NCBI GenBank assembly: GCA_019634735.1
Contig: JAHCAT010000001.1
Coordinates: 496,001-560,000 of the forward strand
DNA: 64,000 bases
Source: Lysobacterales bacterium
Lineage (GTDB): Bacteria > Pseudomonadota > Gammaproteobacteria > Xanthomonadales > UBA2363
Direction of reading: 5' to 3'
Below the pieces are notes generated by a model. It had not been told where the DNA came from. It saw only the letters and a program-made list of their open reading frames with translations, and ran no database searches. Shown piece after piece: positions 20,968 through 30,534 of this stretch. How positions within the stretch are numbered: position 1 is the stretch's first letter; each line of letters opens with the position of its first letter. The position numbers and the translations under genes are program-made.

Positions 20968-22203
20968 TCAGTCCTGGCCCAGGAAGAGGTCGGCCTGGTC
21001 GAGGCCGTAGGCCCCGGCCGGCAGCGCCGCGGTGATCATCAGGCCGGGGCGGCCACTGGCGTCGTTGTCCACCTGCATCAGGTCGATATCGACGAACCGC
21101 TGGTAGAGGCGGCGCTCCGGACTCATCAGCACCATCACCCTGGGCTTGAGCCGGCGCGCCGGATTCTGGGCCATGACGACCGCCACTTCGCCATTGCTCA
21201 GTTCGACCAGCGACCCGGTCGGATAGACGCCCAGACACTGCAGCAGGTGCTCGACGACCTCCTCCTGGAACAGCGTCTCCCGCTCGCGGTAGAGCAATTG
21301 CAGTGCCGCATGGGGCGAATAGGCGGGGCGGTACGGCCGCTCGTTGACCATCGCGTCGTAGCTGTCGACCAACCCGGCGATCCGGGCGGTCAGCGGGATG
21401 TCCTCGCCGACCAGGCCCTTTGGGTAGCCGCTGCCGTCGTGCCGCTCGTGATGGCCGGCGATCATTTCGATGATCGCCGGCCGCGCCAGGCCGGCGTGGG
21501 CGAGGATGCGCAGTCCGGTCTCGACGTGGGCGCGGACCTTGCCCCGCTCGCTTTCGTCCAGCGCGCCAGCCCGCGACAGCAGCTCGGCCGGCACCTTGGC
21601 CATGCCGGCATCGAGCAGGAATCCGCCGGTCGCCAGGTCCAGGATCATGTCGCGCGGCATCGCGAGGTGGCGGCCGAAGGCAGCCGACAGGGCACTGCAC
21701 TGCAGCGCGTGGTGATGGGCGTAGTGGTCGCGCCGGACCAGGCCAAGCAGCCAGAAGATGGCGTCGGGATTGCGCAGGACGCTGGCCACCAGGCCTTCGA
21801 CGCTGGCCTGTACGCGATCCATTTCGATCGGCCGGCCGGCCTTGAGGTCGGCCTCAAGGTCCTTGGCGAGGGCGAGCATGTCGACCTTGGCCTTGCGGGC
21901 GCCGTCCAGCTCGGCCCGCACCTCGTGTCGGACCGGGTAAGGCAGCACCTTGCGCAGCGGTACGCCGCCGACCCGGCTGCCCTCGAGCGACATCAGTGGC
22001 CGGCGTGGCTCCTGCCGCCGTTCCGGCGAAACGTCGATCACGACTTCCCGGCAGAACTCCGACAGCCGCCGGATGTCCTCCTGGTCCTTGATCAGGAATC
22101 CCTGCATCGGAAAGGGCGTCCCCAGCCAGTCACGGTCGAGGCGGCTCACCCACATGCCCGGCCGGAGGTCGGCAACCGGCAAAGTGCGCTCGTCAACGGC
22201 CAT
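20968..22203 (-). CDS. DUF3391 plus HD-GYP domain protein with degenerate HD motif
   Basis: 411 residues from the ATG at 22203, with AAGGAGG eleven bases upstream. Residues 1-135 are a DUF3391 domain (LRPGMWVSRLDRDWLGTPF, the usual N-terminal partner). The HD-GYP fold follows with HHERHDGSGYPKGL at 251-264 and ARIAGLVDSYDAMVNERPYR. The expected LLHDIGK reads FLLDAGM at 195-201, so the metal-binding His is Leu197 and the Lys is Met, though the Asp remains. Loss of that His would be expected to damage the dinuclear metal site, so it may act as a c-di-GMP sensor or adaptor rather than an enzyme. Its start lies inside the 3' end of the GGDEF gene (11-base overlap), implying coupled translation. 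Confidence 0.92.
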   Translation of the reverse strand: MAVDERTLPVADLRPGMWVSRLDRDWLGTPFPMQGFLIKDQEDIRRLSEFCREVVIDVSPERRQEPRRPLMSLEGSRVGGVPLRKVLPYPVRHEVRAELDGARKAKVDMLALAKDLEADLKAGRPIEMDRVQASVEGLVASVLRNPDAIFWLLGLVRRDHYAHHHALQCSALSAAFGRHLAMPRDMILDLATGGFLLDAGMAKVPAELLSRAGALDESERGKVRAHVETGLRILAHAGLARPAIIEMIAGHHERHDGSGYPKGLVGEDIPLTARIAGLVDSYDAMVNERPYRPAYSPHAALQLLYRERETLFQEEVVEHLLQCLGVYPTGSLVELSNGEVAVVMAQNPARRLKPRVMVLMSPERRLYQRFVDIDLMQVDNDASGRPGLMITAALPAGAYGLDQADLFLGQD

Positions 22204-23944
22204 GTCCGGTGGAACCTCCTTGGTGGCGGACCCCAGCCTGGCCGACCGGAGCGACGCGACCCTGTCCGGTCGGAGGGCCAGTATCGGGGCAAACACCCGG
22301 AGCCGTCGAGTCTGCGTGCGGCGGCGGCCTGACTTCGACCCGGTCCCGGCCGGCCCGCTTGGCATCGAACATCGCCTGGTCCGCCCGCGCCAGCAGGCGG
22401 GCGGCATCGTCGTCGCGCGCGCCCAGCCAGGTCAGTCCTGCGCTGGCCGTGACACGCGGTCCCTCGCCGCCGGCGCCCTGCTGGCGTATCCGGCGACAGA
22501 GCCTGTGCAGCAGATCGACGCTGGCCGCCGGCTCGGCCCCCGGCAGGATGATCAGGAACTCCTCGCCGCCAAGCCGCCCGATCCGGTCGCTGCGGCGCAG
22601 GCTCTGACGCATCAGCCGCGCAACCGAGACCAGGACCCGGTCGCCGCCGGCATGGCCCAACCGGGCATTGATCGTCTTGAAATGGTCGATGTCGATGAAT
22701 GCCACCGCCAGCGGCCCGCCATCGGCCCGGGCCCGCTGCACCCCGGTCTCCAGCTCGGCAAGAATGGCTCGGCGGTTCGCCAGGCCGGTGAGCTCGTCGG
22801 TGCGGGCCAGTACCTGCAACTGGTCGCGCTGGCGGCGAAGGGTGAGCAACCTCACCGTGAGGACCAGGCTGGACGACAGCACGAACCAGGCGCAGGCGAG
22901 CATCAGCAGCTCGACCTTCCAGGCGCGCACCGGCGCCGGCGCGAGCACCTGGGCAAGCGCGATCGCGAGGAACGGCAGGATGGTCACCAGTGCGTACGCG
23001 GCGCGGGTACGCCCCATGGCGATGGCGGCAGAAAGGCAGGTCGCCAGCAGCAGGCACAGGGCGGTGAACACCAGCTCCACGGTCACCGAGGCGACCGGCA
23101 ACCAGGACAGTGGCAGGACCAGCACCAGGATGGCGGCGCCACCCAGCAGCCAGCTCAGGCGACGCAGCCCGTCATCCAGCCAGGGCAGCATCCGGTGCAT
23201 CCCGCCCTGGCGGAGCACCAGGCGGCTGGTCCCGCCGAACAGCACGAGCGGCAGCGCGATCGGCAGGCTCGACGCCAGGGAACCGAGCGGCAACCAGGGA
23301 CGCGGATAGCCCCACAACCCCGACAGCATCGACAGCCAGGTCGCCAGCACGAGCACGTTGAACCCGTAGGCGAGAAACACCGGTTCACGCAGGCCCACGA
23401 AGGACAGCAGGGCCGACAGCGCCATCGCCGTGATCACCGCGGTGGTGGCGATCCTCGTCACGAAGCGCCCGGTGTCGCCGCGCTGCACGGTGGCCGGGTC
23501 GCCATGACGAACGACCGGCGGCAGCCAGGGCGTGGCGGTCTCGGGAAAGCTCAGCTCGATCGGATCGGTGCTGCCCGGGACCGGGGTCAGAACCGCGCCG
23601 ACGCCTGCCCGGAAACGCGAATCCAGGCTCCGGGAGTCCCACTGGTTGCCGCAGACCAGCGTTCCACCGTGTTCGATGCGGACTTCCCCGGCAAGCACGT
23701 TGGCCACCACCACGGCCACCGGCTTGCCGGGCCAACCCCCCGCGGGCGCATGCAGCATCGCCTGCACCGGCACGAATGCCGCCTCCGGGCCAACGCAGGA
23801 AACGCCTGTGGACGGCAGGGCCGGCTGGATCGCCGGCAGAAGAACCGTCTCGGCCGGCAGCGCCGAGGCCAGCATCGCCAACACGAGCGCCACAAGACCC
23901 CGGAGCACGAGGAACGATCTGAACGAGTGGTGGAAGTTGCGCAC
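22193..23944 (-). CDS. 7TM (DISM-type) membrane diguanylate cyclase
   Basis: 583 residues from a GTG at 23944; the frame upstream is Arg-rich and not protein-like. A signal peptide (LVALVLAMLASALPAE) precedes a periplasmic region of about 160 residues, then seven hydrophobic segments, the layout of 7TMR-DISM receptors. The GGDEF domain has DELTGLANRRA, FIDIDHFKTINARLGH and the active motif GGEEF at 459-463. An inhibitory I-site RRSD sits five residues before it, so product feedback is likely. It should make c-di-GMP from two GTP in response to a periplasmic signal. The ligand is unknown. Translational coupling to the HD-GYP gene suggests a working pair. Confidence 0.9.
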   Translation of the reverse strand: MRNFHHSFRSFLVLRGLVALVLAMLASALPAETVLLPAIQPALPSTGVSCVGPEAAFVPVQAMLHAPAGGWPGKPVAVVVANVLAGEVRIEHGGTLVCGNQWDSRSLDSRFRAGVGAVLTPVPGSTDPIELSFPETATPWLPPVVRHGDPATVQRGDTGRFVTRIATTAVITAMALSALLSFVGLREPVFLAYGFNVLVLATWLSMLSGLWGYPRPWLPLGSLASSLPIALPLVLFGGTSRLVLRQGGMHRMLPWLDDGLRRLSWLLGGAAILVLVLPLSWLPVASVTVELVFTALCLLLATCLSAAIAMGRTRAAYALVTILPFLAIALAQVLAPAPVRAWKVELLMLACAWFVLSSSLVLTVRLLTLRRQRDQLQVLARTDELTGLANRRAILAELETGVQRARADGGPLAVAFIDIDHFKTINARLGHAGGDRVLVSVARLMRQSLRRSDRIGRLGGEEFLIILPGAEPAASVDLLHRLCRRIRQQGAGGEGPRVTASAGLTWLGARDDDAARLLARADQAMFDAKRAGRDRVEVRPPPHADSTAPGVCPDTGPPTGQGRVAPVGQAGVRHQGGSTGHGR

Positions 23945-24062
23945 TGGATGGTGCACCGGCTGAGGCCTGGACGCCAATCTAGCGGGAAAAGCCGCCCTCC
24001 GCTGCGACCTGCGACACCGCAGGCAGACCCGGATCCGGCTCGGGATCGGGCACCGGCGCCGC

Positions 24063-26177
24063 TCAACCGGCACCCGACGCGACCTCCGCCAGATGGCTAC
24101 GCAGCGCCGCCGGCGGCATCGGCCTGGCCAGCAGGAAGCCCTGCACCAGGTCGCAACCGATCTTGCCCAGAAGATCGAGCTGCGCCTGGGTCTCCACGCC
24201 CTCGGCAACCACCGTCATGCCCAGTCCGTGCGCCAGCGTGGTCACCACTTCGCAGATCCGCCGCGCCACCGGATCCTGTTCCAGCTCGGTGACGAACTGC
24301 CTGTCCAGCTTGAGGCGATCGAGGGGGAACCGGCGAAGCTGCGCAAGGCTGGAATAGCCGGTGCCGAAATCGTCCATCACCAGCAGCAGGCCCATGGCCT
24401 TCAGCGATGCCAGCCGCTGCATCACCTCGTCGGTGTCGAACACGGCACAGCTCTCGGTCACTTCCAGGGCCAGCCGGTTCGGGGCCAGGCCGGTGCGTTG
24501 CAGGATCTCGTGGACCTGGCGAGGCAGCCCCTCGTCGCGCAACTGCACCACCGAGAGATTGACCGACACGTGATCGATCGCGTGGCCCTCCCCGCGCAGC
24601 GCGACCAGCTCGCGGCAGGCCTGCTCCAGCACCCAGGCGCCGATCTCGACGATCTGGCCGGTCTCCTCGGCGAGCGGCACGAAGGTGGACGGGCCCACCA
24701 TGCCGAGTTCGGGATGCTGCCAGCGCAGCAGCGCCTCCAATGCGAACGGACGCGAGCCCTCGCGCGTGTGGATGGGCTGGTAGTGGACCGCCAGTTCATC
24801 GCGCTCGAGGGCCCGGCGCAGGTCGGTGGCGAGCCGGACACGAAGTTCCGCACCTTCGTCAGAGCCCGGGTCGTAGGCCGTGAATCGGTCCCGGCCAAGC
24901 CGGCGGGCGCGGACCAGGGCGGCATCGGCCTGACGCAGCAGCACGTCCGGACTGGCCTCGCCATTGGCCAGCGTGTAGCCCGCGCAAGCGGTGACCGAAA
25001 TCTCGCCACCGGCCACGGTGGCAGGTCTGCGCACGGCGTCGAGCAGGCCCGCGATCCGGGCCCGCAATGCCTGTCCGCGCTGGCCGTGGAGGACGACGGC
25101 GAAGGTGTCGTCGCCGATGCGCGCGGCGAACTCCTTCGGCCGCATCGCATTCCGCAACCGGCCCGCGAGCTCCCTGAGCAGGCGATCTCCGCCACGGTGG
25201 CCCAGGCTTTCGTTGACCAGGCGGAAGTGATCCAGGTTGACCACCGCCAGTGCCACCGGCTCCGCGTCGCCTGCGGCGGCAAGCGACTGGCTGGTGCGTT
25301 CGAGCAGACCATTGCGGTTGGCCAGTCCGGTCAGCTCGTCGTGGCTTGCCAGGTAGGCCAGCCGCTGCAGCCGCTCGTGGGACTCGGTGATGTCGGAGAC
25401 ATAGGCTTCGATCATCCCGCCACCGCTGGCCTGGTCCATCCTCAGGCCGCGCTCGGAGACCCGTCGGAGCCGGCCATCGGCCCGGACGATCCGGTACTCG
25501 AGGGCGTAGCTGCCCAGCGCTTCAAGTCCCCGGCTGGCCACCGCGATGAGCTCCTCGCGGTCGTCATCGTGGACCAGGTCGATCCAGCGGCGTTCGCCGC
25601 GCAGGAAGGTCTCCGGTGGATGACCGCTCAGTTCGAGCACGCCGTCGCTGACGAAATCGACCGCCCAGGGCTGGTCGACCGGGCGACGGAACAAGGTGCC
25701 GGGCAGGTTGCGGATCAGCGCCGCCAGCTGGGCCTCGCTGGCGCGCAGTCCCTCGGTCAGCGCGACACGCTCGCTGATGTCCCGCGCGATGCCCATCGTG
25801 CCGACCGGGGTGCCGTGGTCGTCCAGCACGACGAATCGGGTGATCTCGAAGCCGCGCCGGCGACCGCTGCGATCGACCATCCAGCGCTCGTCGCGCACCT
25901 GTCCGCCCCGTTGCAGCAGCTCGCGGTCCTCGGTCTCGATCCGCTCCGCGTCGGCGGGATCGTGCACGTCGCGCGCACGCATGCCGATGACCTGCACGGC
26001 ATCCCTGAGGTTGCGCTCGCGGAAATCGAGAAGGTAGGGCGGATTGACCGCAACGTACCGGCCGTTGGCATCCTTGATCCAGGCCGGGTCGGGTATCGCC
26101 TGCAGCAAGAGGAGCACGGCACGCCATCCGGCACGCCCGGCCTCGGCGAAAATCCCGGTTTCCACCAGGCTGTCCAT
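24063..26177 (-). CDS. PAS-PAS-GGDEF-EAL c-di-GMP phosphodiesterase
   Basis: 704 residues from the ATG at 26177, with GGGAGG four bases upstream. A first PAS domain (about 22-135, AIPDPAWIKDANGRYVAVN) and a second PAS/PAC (about 150-270, FSDGVLELSGHPPETF-like) precede a GGDEF domain whose signature is GDDTF, so cyclase activity is probably lost. The EAL domain is complete: LEALLRWQHPELG, HVSVNLSVVQL, LALEVTESCAVF, VMDDFGTGYSSL, DRLKLDRQFV and VVAEGVET. It is soluble and likely senses a small molecule or redox state through the PAS domains and degrades c-di-GMP. It is first in the four-gene run, 118 bases before the membrane cyclase. Confidence 0.93.
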   Translation of the reverse strand: MDSLVETGIFAEAGRAGWRAVLLLLQAIPDPAWIKDANGRYVAVNPPYLLDFRERNLRDAVQVIGMRARDVHDPADAERIETEDRELLQRGGQVRDERWMVDRSGRRRGFEITRFVVLDDHGTPVGTMGIARDISERVALTEGLRASEAQLAALIRNLPGTLFRRPVDQPWAVDFVSDGVLELSGHPPETFLRGERRWIDLVHDDDREELIAVASRGLEALGSYALEYRIVRADGRLRRVSERGLRMDQASGGGMIEAYVSDITESHERLQRLAYLASHDELTGLANRNGLLERTSQSLAAAGDAEPVALAVVNLDHFRLVNESLGHRGGDRLLRELAGRLRNAMRPKEFAARIGDDTFAVVLHGQRGQALRARIAGLLDAVRRPATVAGGEISVTACAGYTLANGEASPDVLLRQADAALVRARRLGRDRFTAYDPGSDEGAELRVRLATDLRRALERDELAVHYQPIHTREGSRPFALEALLRWQHPELGMVGPSTFVPLAEETGQIVEIGAWVLEQACRELVALRGEGHAIDHVSVNLSVVQLRDEGLPRQVHEILQRTGLAPNRLALEVTESCAVFDTDEVMQRLASLKAMGLLLVMDDFGTGYSSLAQLRRFPLDRLKLDRQFVTELEQDPVARRICEVVTTLAHGLGMTVVAEGVETQAQLDLLGKIGCDLVQGFLLARPMPPAALRSHLAEVASGAG

Positions 26178-26561
26178 GTCGCCTCCCGGGCAACCGCCGG
26201 CCGCAGGGCGACCGCGGCCGCCTCCGGAGTGTGCGCCGCCGTCCTGCTGCTGACAAGACCGCCGGAACAGCCCTCGCAACGGGGGCCGGGCCCCGCGCTG
26301 CCGCTCGACCTCGGAACCCCGGTGTCCAAGGCTGCCCGTGGCCCGGCATCGGCGGGATGGTCAGGTCACGGCGTCGCCACGACGGTGGGGGGGTACCGAA
26401 CAACGGCCCGTGGGCAGCGGCCATGAACGGCCCCCTGGCGAGGCGACCGCGCAACCGGGCGCCTCGCCACATGCCGCCCGTCCCTGCGGCGGATGGGTGG
26501 CTCGATCAACGACCAGGGCGGTCGTTGATCGACAGACCATTTGCGAGCACGTCGACGCGGG
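26178..26561. other. intergenic region between hutU and the PAS-GGDEF-EAL gene
   Basis: About 384 GC-rich bases with no credible gene. It carries the perfect inverted repeat listed separately at 26502-26532 and must contain the promoter of the PAS-GGDEF-EAL gene and any hutU terminator. Nothing else is clear. Confidence 0.5.
26502..26532. repeat. perfect 13-bp inverted repeat downstream of hutU
   Basis: TCGATCAACGACC and GGTCGTTGATCGA flank a 5-base AGGGC centre, 30 bases beyond the hutU stop. As RNA it would be a stable hairpin and could end hutU transcription, but there is no T-run on either strand. It is equally shaped like a dimeric repressor operator. Confidence 0.6.
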
Positions 26562-28241
<1,680 letters not shown>

Positions 28242-28268
28242 GTTCCCTGCTCGTTGGCGGCGCGGCCG

Positions 28269-28274
28269 ATTATA
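28269..28274 (-). promoter_or_regulatory. consensus -10 box upstream of hutU
   Basis: A perfect TATAAT on the minus strand lies 27 bases upstream of the hutU ATG. No good -35 hexamer is found 16-18 bases further up, so the promoter may need an activator. The leader would be about 20 bases and leaves room for the AGGGA ribosome binding site. Confidence 0.5.
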
Positions 28275-28404
28275 GGACGCCGGCCAGGCGCATCCCGGGC
28301 CCCGGGCGCTTCCTTGCCGGACAACCGCGGATCGGCCATGCGGGTCGACACGAAAGCGCCACCACCCGCTGATATAGTCCCGGCGACCACGGTGGAGGAT
28401 CGTC

Positions 28405-29268
28405 ATGAGGATCAAGCGGACAGTGGCGGTCGTCGCCGGCCTCCTGGCGGCCCCGCTATCGGCCCAGGTCGGCCCTGCCGATTTCATCCACCTCGACGGC
28501 TTCGAACGGTTGCAGGCACACCGGATCGACGGGCTGGTCCTGCGCGACCCGCACTTCTTCACCCAGGTGCTGATCTTCTGCACCGACATCACCAGCCAGG
28601 TCAACGACCAGATCGCCGCCGGGCTGGTCGCGGACGATGACGGCGACGGCTTCCTGGACAACAGCGCGATGCTGCTGTTCCGGCCCCTGCGCACGGACGA
28701 TCGCCGGGCACTCGGACTGACCGGCGGTGCCCGTTGCACGGCCCCTGCTGCGGGCACCGCCTGCCAGCCCGACGAGCCGCCCAGCCTCGCGGCCATGCCC
28801 TACACGGGACAATCCCTGGGTACCTGCCTGAGCCCCCTGCCCGGCACCACCCGGCCCTATTCGCCGGCGGTCGGAACGCCCGGAGGGCCGTGCTTCGCAA
28901 GCGACGCCGCCGGGGCCACGGGCGCCTCGGCCACGCTGCCATTTCCCGTATTTCCGGGCCTGGCCACGGACCCTTCCAGGGGCGCCGGACTGCCGCTGCC
29001 GCTGACCTCGGTGCGCACCGCGGCAAGCCGCCGCGAGAGCCCGGCGCCGGGTCTGGCCGACGGCCTGCTGATGGGGTTCCTGAGCGAAGCCGCCGCGGAT
29101 GCCCTGGTGATCGAACTGCCCGGCCTGGGCGCCAGGCCGCTGTCCAGCCTCCTGGCGGGCGGCACGGGTGCCTGCCCCAACTACAGCGACAAGGACATCC
29201 ATGAGGGTGTCTCCGGCTGGTGGTTCTACTTCAACTACACGGCCACCGCGGTTCCCTATGCCGAATGA
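28405..29268 (+). CDS. secreted protein of unknown function
   Basis: 287 residues; GGTGGAGG lies nine bases before the ATG and a TATAGT -10-like box at 28373-28378. A clear signal peptide ([15 protein letters not shown]) is followed by [22 protein letters not shown] loop resembles calcium-binding dockerin or thrombospondin loops. Seven Cys in the mature part could form disulfides. The middle is Pro/Gly/Ala-rich with low complexity, and the end has an aromatic run (GWWFYFNYT). I do not recognise a family. It overlaps the phosphodiesterase lipoprotein gene by 11 bases, so the two are probably expressed together and may act together outside the cytoplasm. Its position between hutU and hutF does not show a role in histidine use. 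Confidence 0.8.
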   Translation: MRIKRTVAVVAGLLAAPLSAQVGPADFIHLDGFERLQAHRIDGLVLRDPHFFTQVLIFCTDITSQVNDQIAAGLVADDDGDGFLDNSAMLLFRPLRTDDRRALGLTGGARCTAPAAGTACQPDEPPSLAAMPYTGQSLGTCLSPLPGTTRPYSPAVGTPGGPCFASDAAGATGASATLPFPVFPGLATDPSRGAGLPLPLTSVRTAASRRESPAPGLADGLLMGFLSEAAADALVIELPGLGARPLSSLLAGGTGACPNYSDKDIHEGVSGWWFYFNYTATAVPYAE

Positions 29269-30508
29269 GCTCGGCCGGGGGGCGATCGCGCTGGCGCTGG
29301 CGTGGCTGCTCAACGCCTGCGCGCTGCCGACCACCGCTGGCGGACCGGACCGGCAACCGGGCCATCCGCTCATCCTGATCTCCCTGGACGGCTTCCATCC
29401 CGACTACCTTGACCGCGGCCTCAGTCCGCGACTCCAGGCGCTGGCCGACGAGGGCGTGCGCGCACGCTGGATGAATCCCTCGTTTCCGTCCAAGACGTTT
29501 CCCAACCACTACACGATGGTCACCGGCTTGCGACCGGACCGGCATGGCATCGTCGACAACAACATGGTGGATCCGAAACTGGGCCGTTTCGCCCTGCACG
29601 ACCGGGCCGCCGTGTCCGACGGCCGTTGGTGGGGTGGCGAACCGCTGTGGATCGGCGCCGCGCGCGCCGGGCTGCGCAGTGCCACGCTGTTCTGGCCGGG
29701 CTCGGAGGCGGCGATCGGCGGCCGCCGGCCAGACCGATGGCTGCCCTACGATGCCGCGATGACAATGCCTGACCGCGTCGACCAGGTCCTCGCCTGGCTG
29801 GCCCTGCCGGCGCCGCGGCGCCCCCATCTGGTCACGCTCTACCTGGAGGCGGCCGACGCCACCGGCCACCTTTACGGACCCGACTCGGCGCAGCTGGATG
29901 CCGCGCTGGTCGCCCTGGACAACGCCCTGGGGCGCCTGCTCGACGGCCTGGAAGGGATCGGGCTGGACGGCCGCGTCAATCTGGTGATCGTCTCCGACCA
30001 TGGCATGGCCCAGGTCGACCCCGAGCGCACCCTGGTCCTGGAAGACCTCGTCGATCCCGCACTCGTGGAGATTGTCAGCCTGTCCGAACTGCTGTCCTTC
30101 AACCCCCGGCCGGGCAGGACGGCGGAGGCGGAGGCAGCCCTGCTGGCGCCCCGCGAGGGGCTGTCCTGCCACCGTCGTTCGGAGACACCCGACGACTGGC
30201 GGTTCGGCAGCCACCCCAGGGTGCCGGCGATCGTCTGCCTGCTCGACGAGGGCTGGCGGGTACGCCGGCGCGAGCGCTTCAACCCCTGGCAGGACCGCAC
30301 CGAGGGCAATCGGGGCGCGCACGGATTCGACCCGGCCTCGCCGGCCATGCGCGCGCTGTTCGTCGCCCAGGGCCCGGACCTCGCCGCCGGCCTGCTCGCC
30401 GAACCGTTCGACAACGTCCATGTCTATCCCCTGCTGGCGGCCCTGCTCGGCATCGCGCCGGCGCCGGGCGATGGCGACCCGGCGGTGACCGCCGCCATGC
30501 TGCGCTGA
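29258..30508 (+). CDS. nucleotide pyrophosphatase/phosphodiesterase (NPP family) lipoprotein
   Basis: 416 residues from an ATG at 29258 within the end of the preceding gene. A lipoprotein signal ends at lipobox LNAC with Cys21. The alkaline-phosphatase superfamily NPP domain follows: ILISLDGFHPDYL (metal Asp), PSFPSKTFPNHYTMVTGL with the Thr nucleophile, HGIVDNNM, LYLEAADATGHLYGPDS, VIVSDHGMAQ and the late His in RGAHGFDP. All expected zinc ligands and the nucleophile are present. Such enzymes split nucleotides or other phosphodiesters outside the cytoplasm. The lipoprotein is likely in the outer membrane facing the periplasm. Its substrate is unknown; it could salvage phosphate or nucleosides with a nucleotidase. 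Confidence 0.92.
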   Translation: MPNELGRGAIALALAWLLNACALPTTAGGPDRQPGHPLILISLDGFHPDYLDRGLSPRLQALADEGVRARWMNPSFPSKTFPNHYTMVTGLRPDRHGIVDNNMVDPKLGRFALHDRAAVSDGRWWGGEPLWIGAARAGLRSATLFWPGSEAAIGGRRPDRWLPYDAAMTMPDRVDQVLAWLALPAPRRPHLVTLYLEAADATGHLYGPDSAQLDAALVALDNALGRLLDGLEGIGLDGRVNLVIVSDHGMAQVDPERTLVLEDLVDPALVEIVSLSELLSFNPRPGRTAEAEAALLAPREGLSCHRRSETPDDWRFGSHPRVPAIVCLLDEGWRVRRRERFNPWQDRTEGNRGAHGFDPASPAMRALFVAQGPDLAAGLLAEPFDNVHVYPLLAALLGIAPAPGDGDPAVTAAMLR

Positions 30509-30534
30509 GCGGCGCCCGCCCGGGAGCCTGGCGC

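Noticed and set aside
21950-24292. 780-codon plus-strand frame across the HD-GYP and GGDEF genes
   Set aside because: It covers two recognised genes in antisense and has no domain; explained by GC-rich third positions.
24093-26426. 777-codon plus-strand frame opposite the PAS-GGDEF-EAL gene
   Set aside because: Antisense shadow with no recognisable motif.
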